A DNA stretch of 64,000 nt from Fictibacillus macauensis ZFHKF-1 (GTDB taxonomy: Bacteria; Bacillota; Bacilli; Bacillales; Fictibacillaceae), in the NCBI RefSeq assembly GCF_000269865.1, contig NZ_AKKV01000020.1, positions 328,264-392,263 on the forward strand, written 5' to 3'. Positions within the stretch are counted from its first letter, which is position 1, and every line of letters begins with the position of its first letter. Under the pieces are notes generated by a model, which was given only the letters and a program-made list of their open reading frames with translations, was not told the origin of the DNA and did no database searches. Position numbers and translations under genes: made by a program. This document shows positions 55,066 through 64,000 of this stretch, piece after piece.

Positions 55066-55112
55066 TATAACGGTTAGGCACTAGCATTGCCACGACCATT
55101 CACAAAGGACCC
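55066..55112 (-). terminator. Terminator of the EmrB/QacA-type exporter gene
   Basis: GTCCTTTATA / CACAAAGGAC stem with a 27-base loop and TTTTTC on the minus strand, about 90 bases downstream of the exporter stop codon. The large loop makes it a weaker call. Confidence 0.55.
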
Positions 55113-55200
55113 TATTTCTTTTAGACTACACTAAAAAAAAGGGAGTAACAATAAAAAACACAAAAAACTTACTACGAAAAGGCTAGGTACTTGTTATCCA

Positions 55201-56946
55201 TTATTGACCTGAGTCTCTAGCTACATTTTGTTGCACTTGCTTTACCTTGCCTCTTCTAAATAAAACGATACTGATACAGGCAGAAAGGAACACGAACGGT
55301 GTTGCCATTTTATAAAGATCCGCAAATCCTTCAGCCATTTTGTTTTCAGCATAGTTTGATACATCATGACGGAACGACTCTATTTGTTTTTTTAGCTTTT
55401 CATTTTTACGATCTACTGCAAAAGTCACTTCTTTTTCAACTTGTTGTCTCGCCTCATTACGCCTTGAGAGTGGTAGTTTTTTTAATTGTATGTCAACATT
55501 TTCTTTAATGATCTGATCCCGCTGTCCTGATGTTAGCGTGGTCTCTTTTTGAGAAAAAGCCGTATTCTTAGTAAGGCTAGGGTCGCTCAATTTTTTTTGC
55601 ACATGATCGATCATACGCGCCTTTACGGATGGTTCCACTTCTAACGATTCCACTTGTTTTTTTGCATAAAGCAAACTATCGGCTTGTTTAGTATGTAAGT
55701 TATTTGTAAGGGTAGAAACAAAAATGGCAATCGCTAAGGCGATTCCGACCTGACGAAACATGGAAAGAACGGATTGTGATGCAGTAAGTAATTCTCCTTC
55801 AAAGGAGGAGGCACCAAGGGTAGTGACGGGTCCGACAATTAATCCATACCCTGTTCCTAACAATAAGCAAACGATGATGATGCTTACCATTGAAGCGCTT
55901 ACTGCAAGGTCTTTTAGCAAAACATAAGCCCCTGTCATACATAAAAATCCTATAAAGAATACGGTCGCATTGCCTACTTTTCGTATAAGTCCCCCGGCTA
56001 TTGGCGCCATGAAAAAAATCATAACAAAAATCGGCGTAATAAGCAGCGCGGCATTTAATTCACTTTTACCTTGCATCTTCGTTAGAAACGTTGGAAGTAA
56101 CACGTTAACACCAATTAAAAATACATTGCATAGTATCAGTGTAGTAGCTGCACCCACAAATGTACGATCCTTAAATAAGGTTAAATTAATCATCGGGGTT
56201 TTTACTTTCCGCTCCGTAATGATGAATAAAAGGAAGGAAACGAAACTGCTAACATAACAGAATATTGAATAGGAATCTGTCCATCCCCACGTGTTTCCTT
56301 TGACTAACACTAAAGTGAGACAAAAAATTGATATGCTGCAAAGCAACACGCCTAACCAATCAATTTTTGTACGTACTCGTTCTTCATTTTTTAAATTTAA
56401 TAAGAAATAACCTAGAACAATAGCAAGGATGCAGATTGGAACATTGATTGTAAATACCCATCTCCAGCCAAGGGCTTCCGTAATCATTCCTCCAACAATC
56501 GGACCAATCGCCGCAGATAAGCCTTGTGTTACGCCTAATAACGTCAATGCAATCCCACGTTTTTCAATCGGTACAGCTGACACCCCAATAATCATAGCCG
56601 TTGGAAAAATAATGGCCGCTCCAATACTTTGAATAAAACGGGCAATGATTAAATAGTCTCCACTTGATGCTAGACCACAAAGTAAAGAAGCTCCACCAAA
56701 TAGGAGTAATCCCAACATATAAATTTTACCCTTACCTACTATTTCGGCCATTCTCCCTAGTGGAATGGATAACACAGCAATGGTAATTGTATAAACATTA
56801 AGCACCCAGGAAAGCTTTTCTAATGATGTTCCTAAGTCTGTTTGTATAGCAGGCAAAGCAATGTTCATAATGGTCGTATCTAACATGCAAAGAAAAATAC
56901 CTATGCACATTAAGAAAACAATCTTCATACCTTTCGATTGCTTCAT
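55201..56946 (-). CDS. MFS drug exporter of the EmrB/QacA (DHA2) type
   Basis: 581 residues from the ATG at 56946. Fourteen predicted helices with the DHA2 motifs (LDTTIMNIALPAIQTDLG; RFIQSIGAAIIFPTAMIIG). Between the last two helices is a long charged insert of about 120 residues (Lys/Glu-rich, helical), unusual for simple exporters and possibly cytoplasmic or external. It is not in this place in B. subtilis, where cotE-mutS-mutL is followed by other genes. Substrate unknown. Confidence 0.82.
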   Translation of the reverse strand: MKQSKGMKIVFLMCIGIFLCMLDTTIMNIALPAIQTDLGTSLEKLSWVLNVYTITIAVLSIPLGRMAEIVGKGKIYMLGLLLFGGASLLCGLASSGDYLIIARFIQSIGAAIIFPTAMIIGVSAVPIEKRGIALTLLGVTQGLSAAIGPIVGGMITEALGWRWVFTINVPICILAIVLGYFLLNLKNEERVRTKIDWLGVLLCSISIFCLTLVLVKGNTWGWTDSYSIFCYVSSFVSFLLFIITERKVKTPMINLTLFKDRTFVGAATTLILCNVFLIGVNVLLPTFLTKMQGKSELNAALLITPIFVMIFFMAPIAGGLIRKVGNATVFFIGFLCMTGAYVLLKDLAVSASMVSIIIVCLLLGTGYGLIVGPVTTLGASSFEGELLTASQSVLSMFRQVGIALAIAIFVSTLTNNLHTKQADSLLYAKKQVESLEVEPSVKARMIDHVQKKLSDPSLTKNTAFSQKETTLTSGQRDQIIKENVDIQLKKLPLSRRNEARQQVEKEVTFAVDRKNEKLKKQIESFRHDVSNYAENKMAEGFADLYKMATPFVFLSACISIVLFRRGKVKQVQQNVARDSGQ

Positions 56947-57177
56947 TGTTCTTTTCTCTCCATTCTTTCTTAATTGTTGCAAATTCTCTAAAACCATAGA
57001 ATTGTAAACACTCAACATACGGTAAGAAAGGACCTTCAACTGTTATAAAAGTAGCATAAAAGATTATGTAAGAACAAGAAAAATTTAACAAAAAGGTTTT
57101 AAAAGTGGTTAATTAAAGAAGTGAAGTGAACGGTGCGTAGTAGGTAAAATGCCTTTATAAATGATCCGTACTTTAGG

Positions 57178-57228
57178 TAAAAAAACAGGCTGCCATTCGC
57201 CATGTATGTTGGTCGAACGCAGCCTAAA
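57178..57228 (-). terminator. mutSL terminator
   Basis: AGGCTGCGTTCG / CGAATGGCAGCCT with one bulge, then seven T on the minus strand. It lies 20 bases after the mutL stop codon. Confidence 0.82.
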
Positions 57229-57247
57229 GAAGTTTTTTAAATGCTTA

Positions 57248-59125
57248 CTACATTACTCGTTTGAACATTTTCTGAAGTTCATATGTAGAAAAATGAACAA
57301 TAATCGGGCGGCCATGCGGACATGTGAACGGATCTTCGGAGCGACGAAGTGTTTCTAAGAGGGTAAACATCCCATCTTCTGTTAAATGATGATTAGCTTT
57401 AATAGAACCTTTACAAGACATCATAATGGCTGATTTTTCACGTAGTTTCTTAATATCTGTACGCTTTTCCTGTAAAACTTGCGCGATAATTTCTTCAATC
57501 GTTTCTTGTTCGTATCCTTTTGGAAACCATTGTGGGTGCGACCTAACAATATACGAATGCGTACCAAAGTGCTCTAAAAACACGCCAACTTGTTGTAATA
57601 AAGCTTGGTGCTCTTCTAAAATAAGCCATTCTTTATGTGTGACTTCAAAGGTCATTGGGACGAGTAAATCTTGTACTTCAGACGCAATGTCGCCGACTTT
57701 TTCACGAAAATATTCATACTTAATTCGCTCTTGAGCAGCGTGTTGATCAATTAAATACATGCCTTGATCATTTTGAGCAATAATGTACGTGCCATGCACT
57801 TGCCCGACAGGATAGAGTACAGGTACCTTTTGGGTTGTGGCAGGCTCCATTCTATGCTCTTGCTGAGCGGGCTCATGCATCATTACTTCGCTTGAAACCT
57901 CATTTTCCGGTTCCTCACAAACTACTTCTTGAGCTCGTTCCTCTTTTACCGTCTCGATTTCTTCTGAGACGATGGTTGTATACGAAGGCTCGCTACGTAG
58001 TAAAAAGACTTGGTGGTCATCTTCTTTAGGACGATCGGCTATATCAGCCGCTTGAAAAGAATGCTCTAAACTTAATGCTGCTTGTTCACTATAGAGCGAC
58101 TCACGCTTTTCTTGTTTCAACGGTTCTGGAATAAGCTTAAGTTGACGCAAAACCTGTTTCACAGCATCTTCAACGAGTGCTGTTAGCTCTGGTTCTTTAC
58201 TTAAGCGCGCCTCTAATTTAGATGGATGAACATTCACATCGATAATCGAAGGATCCATCGTAATGGAAAGCACTGCAATAGGATACCGACCAATAGGCAA
58301 CAAGGTATGATAGGCTTGCACAAGTGCTTTTTGTACAGCATAGTTTTTAATGTAGCGACCATTCATAAAAAAAGACATATAATTGCGTGAGGCCCTTGTT
58401 ACTTCAGGTTTTACAACAAAGCCCTCAATGCTATAATCAAGCGACTGTCCTGAAACAGCAACCATTTGCTTGGCCGTACTCATGCCATAGACAGCCGCAA
58501 TTACTTGTAATAGATTTCCATTACCATTCGTATGAAGCATTTCTTTGCCATTATGCTTTAAGCGAAACGAAATATGAGGATGACCTAAGGCAAGTCGATT
58601 CACCACATCTGAAATATTGCCTAGCTCCGTGTGAATCGTTTTCATATGTTTTAAACGAGCAGGCGTATTATAGAAAAGAGCTGATACGGTAATTTCCGTC
58701 CCTTTTCTAGCATTAGCTCGTTCAAGCTGTTGTACACGCCCATTTACGATTTTCATAGCTGTTCCTGGACCGTTGCCTGTCCCTGTCTTCATATCAACAT
58801 GAGAAACGGACGCAATGGACGGCAATGCCTCACCACGAAAGCCCATCGTACGTATTTGAAATAAATCTTGTTCGTCTTTAATTTTGGAGGTCGCATGGCG
58901 ACTAAATGCTAATTCGCAATCTTCCGGCTCAATTCCTGAGCCGTTATCAAGAATACGAATGGAAGAGAGCCCTCCTTCTTCTAGTTCAATCTCGATTCGA
59001 GTTGACTTGGCGTCAATCGCATTTTCGACAAGTTCTTTCACGACGGAAGCAGGACGCTCAACTACTTCCCCAGCTGCAATTTTATTTGATAAATGGTCAT
59101 CTAGCTGGATAATTTGTCCCAACAC
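57248..59125 (-). CDS. mutL: DNA mismatch repair protein MutL
   Basis: 625 residues from the second GTG (59125), which has AAAGGAG at seven-base spacing. N-terminal GHKL ATPase ([28 protein letters not shown]). C-terminal endonuclease domain with [20 protein letters not shown] and CPHGRP, so it is a nicking MutL as in other bacteria without MutH. A variable linker (about 340-435) is rich in Glu. 12 bases after mutS. Confidence 0.96.
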   Translation of the reverse strand: MLGQIIQLDDHLSNKIAAGEVVERPASVVKELVENAIDAKSTRIEIELEEGGLSSIRILDNGSGIEPEDCELAFSRHATSKIKDEQDLFQIRTMGFRGEALPSIASVSHVDMKTGTGNGPGTAMKIVNGRVQQLERANARKGTEITVSALFYNTPARLKHMKTIHTELGNISDVVNRLALGHPHISFRLKHNGKEMLHTNGNGNLLQVIAAVYGMSTAKQMVAVSGQSLDYSIEGFVVKPEVTRASRNYMSFFMNGRYIKNYAVQKALVQAYHTLLPIGRYPIAVLSITMDPSIIDVNVHPSKLEARLSKEPELTALVEDAVKQVLRQLKLIPEPLKQEKRESLYSEQAALSLEHSFQAADIADRPKEDDHQVFLLRSEPSYTTIVSEEIETVKEERAQEVVCEEPENEVSSEVMMHEPAQQEHRMEPATTQKVPVLYPVGQVHGTYIIAQNDQGMYLIDQHAAQERIKYEYFREKVGDIASEVQDLLVPMTFEVTHKEWLILEEHQALLQQVGVFLEHFGTHSYIVRSHPQWFPKGYEQETIEEIIAQVLQEKRTDIKKLREKSAIMMSCKGSIKANHHLTEDGMFTLLETLRRSEDPFTCPHGRPIIVHFSTYELQKMFKRVM

Positions 59126-59137
59126 TTCCACGCTCCT

Positions 59138-61717
59138 TTATTTCAATTTCTTTTGTAAAGCATATAGTGCATTCATCGCATCTAGCGGTGTCATGTCTAA
59201 CACATTCATGCTTCGTAACATGTCTTCAACTTCCGAAGGCTTTTCAATCTCCACCTTCTTTTCACTCTGTTCTTCTGTAAATAAGGTCAGCTGTGTATCT
59301 GCAAGCGCGGCGGCAGTTTCTTGCTGAGCGCTTGGACGATCTTCATTTGCTTCAAACACAGTTAAAATGTCCTTTGCGCGGTTAATAACAACTGCCGGCA
59401 ATTGTGCAAGCTGTGCTACGTGTATACCAAAGCTACGGTCGGCCTGGCCATCAATTACTTTGTGTAAAAAGACTAAGCGCCCTTCCTCTTCTACCGCTGA
59501 AACAAATACATTTTGCAATGATGGCAGCATTTCTGCTAACACCGTTAACTCATGATAGTGCGTTGAAAAGAGCGTTTTCGCCCCAATTTCGTGATGAATA
59601 TATTCAATAATCGCTTGAGCTAGTGCCATTCCATCATAAGTAGACGTGCCGCGCCCTATTTCATCAAGCAATAGTAAACTATGCTTCGTCGCTTTATTAA
59701 GCGCATAATTCGTTTCAAGCATTTCTACCATAAATGTACTTTGGCCACCGACTAAGTCATCTGCAGCTCCAATGCGTGTGAAGATTTGATCAAACAATGG
59801 TAATTCTGCTTCATCAGCAGGTACAAAGCAACCAATTTGCATCATAATCACCGTCAATGCTAATTGACGCATATACGTACTTTTTCCTGCCATATTCGGT
59901 CCCGTTATAAGCAGCATCGAACGTGCTTCATGAAGGGAGAAGTCGTTTGGCACGTATTCTTGAGAATCTAGCACTTTTTCGACGACCGGATGACGTCCGT
60001 TGACAATTGATACAGTACCCCGCTCAGAAATCACAGGTTTTACGTAATGCTGTTCATCACTAATCACCGCAAATCCTTGCAGTACATCAATGGCACTCAC
60101 CTGACTTGCTAACTGCTGCAAGGATTGGATGTATTGCTTCACATGCTCACGAAGTTGCAAAAAAAGCTCATATTCTAGCGAGACCATTTTTTCTTCGGCT
60201 TCTAAAATTAATCGCTCTTTTTCTTTAAGCTCTGGTGTCACATAACGCTCCGCATTAGCTAACGTTTGCTTGCGCTCGTAACGTCCTTGAGGAATTGCGT
60301 GTAAATTGCTTTTCGTCACTTCAATAAAATAACCAAAAATGCGGTTATAACCAATTTTCAAAGATTTAATGCCTGTAGCTTGGCGCTCCTGTTGTTCAAG
60401 AGCAGCAATCCATGCTTTACCGTTCACACTTGCATCGCGATAACGATCGAGCGCTTCATGATAGCCGACTTTAATAAGTCCACCTTCTTTAATCGAAAGA
60501 GGCGGATCTTCATGCAACGCTTCGTCTAAAAACTCACAGAGTGATTCATGGCAATCTAAATTTTGAGCAACGCGCTCACTAAATGCACTACGCAAACGAG
60601 AGATAATCTCTTTGATTTTCGGCATACACGTTAGCGTTACTTTTAACTGTACTAAATCGCGCGCCGTAACAGAGCCAAATGAAACTTTCCCTGCTAATCG
60701 TTCTAAATCATATACATTTTTCAAAGCATCACGTAGCTCTTCACGAATAAAAAATTCGCTCATTAATTCTTCAACAACGTGTAAACGCTCTTCAATGTGT
60801 TCTTTTATATATAACGGTTGTTCCATCCATTGCTTTAACTTACGACTGCCCATTCCAGTTACCGTTCGATCTAATAACCAAAGCAGTGAGCCTTTTTTGC
60901 CTTTTAAACGATTCGTTTCGGTTAGCTCTAAGTTTCGTTTTGAAAAACTATCTATCTTCATAAACTCTTCATTTTTTTGCATCGCCAGTGGCTGGATATG
61001 CTCAAGTGAACGTTTTTGAGTGTGTACTAAATAAGAAAACAATCGACCGCTTGCTGCCGTCACTAAAGGATGTGCACTATTAGCCATACTACCAACAAAC
61101 GATGCTGGAACAGTATGTTCCTCTTGAATCGATGCAATGACTTGTTGACGGATACGAAGCGGCTCGGCAAGCTGATCATATAGTTGCGAGGAGACGACAA
61201 CTTCTCGTACTTCTAGTGCCTGTAGCTCTTGAAGTATACTATCAACATCGCCGTTGTATAAATAGCCTCGGAGCTCACCTGTAGACAAGTCATTTAACAC
61301 AATGCTAAATGCTGTTCCTTCGTGAGCAACTCCAGCAATAAAGTTATTCTCGCTTTCTTTTAATAAAGTTTGATCCATTACCGTTCCTGGCGTGATAATT
61401 TGAATGACTTCGCGCTTCACCACACCTTTTGTTGCTTTTGGATCTTCTACTTGCTCACAAATCGCTACTTTATAACCCATTTCTACTAGTTGTTTAATAT
61501 AATTGGGAGCCGAGTGATGTGGGACACCACACATCGGGATGCGGTCTTTTGATCCCCCATCACGACTCGTTAATGTTATTTCTAAAAGCTGTGATGCACG
61601 TTTTGCATCTTCAAAAAACATTTCATAAAAATCACCAAGGCGGAAAAACAAAAAAGCATCTCGATGTTTTTCTTTTATTGTTAAATACTGCTGAATCATC
61701 GGCGTATATTGGGACAT
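59138..61717 (-). CDS. mutS: DNA mismatch repair protein MutS
   Basis: 859 residues from the ATG at 61717 (AGGTGAG site). Mismatch-wedge motif Phe-X-Glu at Phe30-Tyr31-Glu32 in GDFYEMF. Walker [10 protein letters not shown] near residues 605-613, then [12 protein letters not shown] and STHYHEL. It detects mismatches and recruits MutL, encoded next. The C-terminal region contains the binding site for the sliding clamp (QLTLF), as expected in Bacillus. Confidence 0.97.
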   Translation of the reverse strand: MSQYTPMIQQYLTIKEKHRDAFLFFRLGDFYEMFFEDAKRASQLLEITLTSRDGGSKDRIPMCGVPHHSAPNYIKQLVEMGYKVAICEQVEDPKATKGVVKREVIQIITPGTVMDQTLLKESENNFIAGVAHEGTAFSIVLNDLSTGELRGYLYNGDVDSILQELQALEVREVVVSSQLYDQLAEPLRIRQQVIASIQEEHTVPASFVGSMANSAHPLVTAASGRLFSYLVHTQKRSLEHIQPLAMQKNEEFMKIDSFSKRNLELTETNRLKGKKGSLLWLLDRTVTGMGSRKLKQWMEQPLYIKEHIEERLHVVEELMSEFFIREELRDALKNVYDLERLAGKVSFGSVTARDLVQLKVTLTCMPKIKEIISRLRSAFSERVAQNLDCHESLCEFLDEALHEDPPLSIKEGGLIKVGYHEALDRYRDASVNGKAWIAALEQQERQATGIKSLKIGYNRIFGYFIEVTKSNLHAIPQGRYERKQTLANAERYVTPELKEKERLILEAEEKMVSLEYELFLQLREHVKQYIQSLQQLASQVSAIDVLQGFAVISDEQHYVKPVISERGTVSIVNGRHPVVEKVLDSQEYVPNDFSLHEARSMLLITGPNMAGKSTYMRQLALTVIMMQIGCFVPADEAELPLFDQIFTRIGAADDLVGGQSTFMVEMLETNYALNKATKHSLLLLDEIGRGTSTYDGMALAQAIIEYIHHEIGAKTLFSTHYHELTVLAEMLPSLQNVFVSAVEEEGRLVFLHKVIDGQADRSFGIHVAQLAQLPAVVINRAKDILTVFEANEDRPSAQQETAAALADTQLTLFTEEQSEKKVEIEKPSEVEDMLRSMNVLDMTPLDAMNALYALQKKLK

Positions 61718-61785
61718 TCTCTCACCTAATCTCACATACTATTTTTCAATAGTTCATTATAGCATACTCCCCCTCTTATAAACGA

Positions 61786-61825
61786 AAAAAAGCAAGGAAG
61801 AAGATGTCTTCTTCCTTGCTTTTTT
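61786..61825 (-). terminator. Terminator between cotE and mutS
   Basis: AGCAAGGAAGAAG-ATGT-CTTCTTCCTTGCT with T runs, overlapping the cotE stop codon. It separates cotE from mutS, which would then need its own promoter. Confidence 0.85.
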
Positions 61826-62396
61826 ATTCATCCAGTTCTCCCATGAAAAACTGATCGATATCATCTACGTCTTGATCATCCAGTTCATATTCCCAATTTT
61901 TATCTTGCCATTCGTTAGGTGGACCACTGCGATTCACATATACACATACTTTCGTCTCACCAATGACATCACAAACAAATTCTCGTTCACATTGAATGAC
62001 CATTCTACTTCCATTTGGAGAGATTGTTGCTTCAAGCGTATTCGGCGATTGAATGCAGCGAGCAGCAATTTCATAATGTTTGCCCGTTGCATTTAAATCT
62101 TTCGTACTCAACGCAATCTCATCTTTGTACTTCACCGTTTCGGTCACAACTTCTGTCTTTGTGTTGTTGTTATACGAGTACCAAATGTTAATGTCATACT
62201 GTCCTTCCACATCGACCTTGTCATCGCTTCGTTTGGCAGCATTATAGGAATGATTAATAATCCAGCTTCCAAGGATGCTTGTCGGTCTATGGTTTGGAGT
62301 GATCGTATGAGACGATTGAGAGAATTTACGACCTTTGCCGCATACAGCTTTGCAAATAATCTCTCGATAATTCAGTTCTTGATCTATGCTTGACAT
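61824..62396 (-). CDS. cotE: Outer spore coat morphogenetic protein CotE
   Basis: 190 residues from the ATG at 62396 (GAGGAGGGG site). CotE pattern throughout: CKAVCGKGRKFSQSSHTITP, PTSILGSWIINH, DINIWYSYNNNT, and an acidic C-terminal tail (DDIDQFFMGELDE). It assembles the outer coat in the mother cell. Expected sigma-E/sigma-K promoters; only a CATACGAT motif about 60 bases upstream resembles a sporulation -10 box, and the -35 is poor. Upstream of mutS as in B. subtilis. Confidence 0.95.
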   Translation of the reverse strand: MSSIDQELNYREIICKAVCGKGRKFSQSSHTITPNHRPTSILGSWIINHSYNAAKRSDDKVDVEGQYDINIWYSYNNNTKTEVVTETVKYKDEIALSTKDLNATGKHYEIAARCIQSPNTLEATISPNGSRMVIQCEREFVCDVIGETKVCVYVNRSGPPNEWQDKNWEYELDDQDVDDIDQFFMGELDE

Positions 62397-62658
62397 AGAC
62401 TTAACCCCTCCTCTTCCAATCTTCAATTCATCGTATGCAGGGCGAATGACTAGTGTGCAAAAAGTGCAAAAAAGAAATCACATACTTTAGTTTATGTCAG
62501 CCGCCCAAATGGTGACCTGTTTTTCAAAAAAAAATATAAAAAAACAAGGAATACGGTACGTGAAATCTTGAAACAGGTTGTACATCTCTGCTTTTATTTT
62601 AGAATTGCATCCTTTTTATACTTTTTTACCTATAAAAAAAGTCTTCATCCATTTTGAT
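62397..62658. other. Region between cotE and the IS element
   Basis: About 260 bases, AT-rich, with the cotE promoter region and no gene. A T-rich patch at 62520-62650 precedes the start of the insertion sequence. I see no clear hairpin or ribosome site. Confidence 0.5.
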
Positions 62659-62778
62659 TGAACTGTATCCCGAATAATGGACACTTATAAAAAAGTCCCT
62701 TATTCGGGATTTTTGTGTGCTTGCACAAAAGATCCTCGTTATAATGAAAGGAACAAAGATGTACGGGGAGAGAGTAGA

Positions 62779-63204
62779 ATGAGTAAAAGAACGTTTACAG
62801 CCTTTGAGCTGAAGCAATTAGAGAATAACCCAAATGTAGCCCATGTGACGGAACGTGCCATCACGTATTCGCCGGCTTTTAAAGTTCGTGCTGTGAAAGA
62901 AAATCTTGCTGGAAAAGGGCCACAACGGATTTTTATCGACAACGGATTTGATCTGCAAATGATTGGTCTCGATAAACCTACGCAATGCTTAAAGCGTTGG
63001 CGAAAGACGTATGAACTTCATGGAGAAGTAGGACTAGAAACAGAACTACGCGGAAAAGGCAGCACAGGACGCCCTTCTGCAAAGGAACAAACGGTAGAAG
63101 AACGACTGAAAAAGGCAGAAGCTCGTATTGCCTTTCTTGAAACAGAAAATGATTTCTTAAAAAAGCTGGAAGAACTCGAAAGGCAGGCGAAGAAACGAAA
63201 GTAA
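62779..63204 (+). CDS. IS3-family transposase OrfA (helix-turn-helix)
   Basis: 141 residues from the ATG at 62779 (GGGGAGAG site). Helix-turn-helix (YSPAFKVRAVKENL...GPQRIFIDNGFDL), then a leucine-zipper-like coiled coil (VEERLKKAEARIAFLETEND). It binds the terminal repeats and is fused to OrfB by frameshifting. The last codons (ERQAKKRK) differ from the frame used after the shift. Confidence 0.88.
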   Translation: MSKRTFTAFELKQLENNPNVAHVTERAITYSPAFKVRAVKENLAGKGPQRIFIDNGFDLQMIGLDKPTQCLKRWRKTYELHGEVGLETELRGKGSTGRPSAKEQTVEERLKKAEARIAFLETENDFLKKLEELERQAKKRK

Positions 63205-64000
63205 CAAGAGGGGAACGCTTTACACTCATTGAAGCAACCATTCGTCATCATGGGTTAAAACGTATGGTATCGTACCTTTGTCAACTAGCAGACGTGAAAC
63301 GAAAAAGTTATTATGCGTGGCTAAAGGCTGAAAAGAAGCGAAGAGAGAAAGAAATTCAGGACGAACAGGACGTGGAGCTCATCCGTGAAATCCATGATCA
63401 ACACAACAAGAAAGTAGGCGGACGTTTCATTAAAATGGTACTAGAACAGCAATATGAGATCATGATGAATCTTAAGAAAATCTACCGCCTGATGAAAGCG
63501 TACGGAATGTACACCCTGAAAAGACGCGTGAACCCCTACCGTAAGATGGCACAAGCAACGCAAGAACATCGCACCTGCAAGAATAAGCTCAACCGTGCAT
63601 TTGTTCAACCGGAACCTGGAATGGCTTTACTCACAGATATTACGTATTTGTATTTACAAAGTGGAAAACCTGCTTACTTGTCTTGTGTGAAAGACGCTAC
63701 AACAAAAGAACTGTTAGCCTATTACCTCTCCTCTTCTTTAAAAATGGACATTGTCTATCAAACATTGCGTCGGTTAGATGAGGCATTGGAGGGTAACATT
63801 CACCCGGAAGCTCTTTTACATTCGGATCAAGGGATGCATTATACGCATCCGGAATATAGCCGCCGCGTAAAAGAAATGGGCTTTACCCAATCGATGTCTC
63901 GCAAAGGAAACTGTTGGGATAATGCCCCTATGGAATCATTCTTTGGACATATGAAGGACGAAATTGATGCCTCTTCCTGTAAGACGATAGAAGAGCTGCA
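63153..64000 (+). CDS. IS3-family transposase OrfB (DDE integrase), cut by the window edge
   Basis: The reading frame one base back from OrfA is open from 63153 to the edge (about 280 codons). IS150-like helix-turn-helix region (SYYAWLKAEK), then the rve core: first Asp in LLTDITYLYL, second Asp in LLHSDQGMHYTH, Glu in MESFFGHMKDE, and TQSMSRKGNCWDNAP in between. All three catalytic residues are present. It is probably made only as an OrfAB fusion through the A AAA AAG slippery site. Confidence 0.88.
63159..63165 (+). promoter_or_regulatory. -1 frameshift slippery site A AAA AAG
   Basis: In the OrfA phase the codons read TTA AAA AAG, giving the heptamer AAAAAAG, the most common -1 slippery signal of IS3 elements. 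Slipping back one base leads directly into the OrfB frame, which has no stop after it and a stop (TGA) just before it at 63150. Confidence 0.82.

Larger units (their letters stand above)
62659..64000 (+). mobile_element. IS3-family insertion sequence, left part
   Basis: It starts near TGAACTGTATCCCGAATAAT with TG, as in IS3 elements, and CCCGAATAA is repeated in inverse form (TTATTCGGG) around 62698, giving a terminal hairpin. orfA and orfB follow in the usual order with a -1 frameshift signal. The right end and 3' part of orfB lie outside the window. It looks intact and recent: no stops in the visible frames. The exact left end and target duplication cannot be fixed from one side. Confidence 0.78.

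Overview
The window comes from a low-GC, spore-forming member of the Bacillaceae. The evidence is the content and order of genes: spore genes (cotE, spoVK, sspN, sspO, sspP, sirA, a YhcN-type lipoprotein), the glnRA, lexA-yneA-yneB-ynzC, ccdA/ccdC and mutSL blocks in arrangements close to Bacillus subtilis, and AGGAGG-type ribosome binding sites throughout. I cannot name the species. Most of the window is conserved core chromosome; the accessory parts are about 7.3-11.3 kb, 31-33.5 kb, 44.2-46 kb and the right edge.

Layout. 0-4.7 kb: a lysine 2,3-aminomutase (kam/abl) locus with its own sigma-54 activator and a clear -24/-12 promoter in front of kamA. 4.8-7.3 kb: a sulfurtransferase and zwf. 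7.3-11.3 kb: an expanded family of four intact and one decayed copies of a small three-helix membrane protein, with a 272-aa partner gene, a leftover 3' end of a second partner copy and debris of IS3 and IS21 elements. 11.6-25.3 kb: an MFS exporter, patA, ypbS, a lipoprotein, dynA, cshA, an NhaC antiporter, a UDG-like protein, psd and yneP/Q/R. 26-31 kb: sspN, an FbpB-like peptide, aconitase with a CcpC-type operator, sspO, sspP, tandem DnaA boxes and yneK. 31.3-33.5 kb: a divergent LysR/MFS pair. 33.6-43.3 kb: ccdC, ccdA, a heterodimeric ABC exporter, yneF, sirA, tkt, a HesB-like gene, ynzC, yneB and yneA. 43.3-46.1 kb: SOS boxes, lexA, a membrane protein, a Nudix pseudogene and an acetyltransferase. 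46.2-51.7 kb: glnA, glnR with two operators, ynbB, hflX and spoVK. 52-62.4 kb: a lipoprotein, an unusual tyrosine recombinase, hfq, miaA, an MFS exporter, mutL, mutS and cotE. 62.6 kb to the end: an IS3-family element with a -1 frameshift signal, cut off by the window edge.

How the genes work together. The kam locus converts lysine to beta-lysine and acts on it further. zwf and tkt cover the pentose phosphate pathway. LexA should repress both itself and the divergent yneA-yneB genes, so that division stops during DNA damage. GlnR represses its own operon with glutamine synthetase. SirA restrains DnaA at sporulation, and two perfect DnaA boxes lie 8.6 kb away. CcdA and CcdC serve cytochrome c maturation. 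MutS and MutL carry out mismatch repair.

The best candidate for something undescribed is the 7.3-11.3 kb array. Its sequence shows segmental duplication of a pair (272-aa soluble protein plus 112-aa membrane protein), with one partner gene reduced to its last 18 codons. This pattern is common in toxin-immunity or secretion-accessory arrays, but the function is not known from the sequence.
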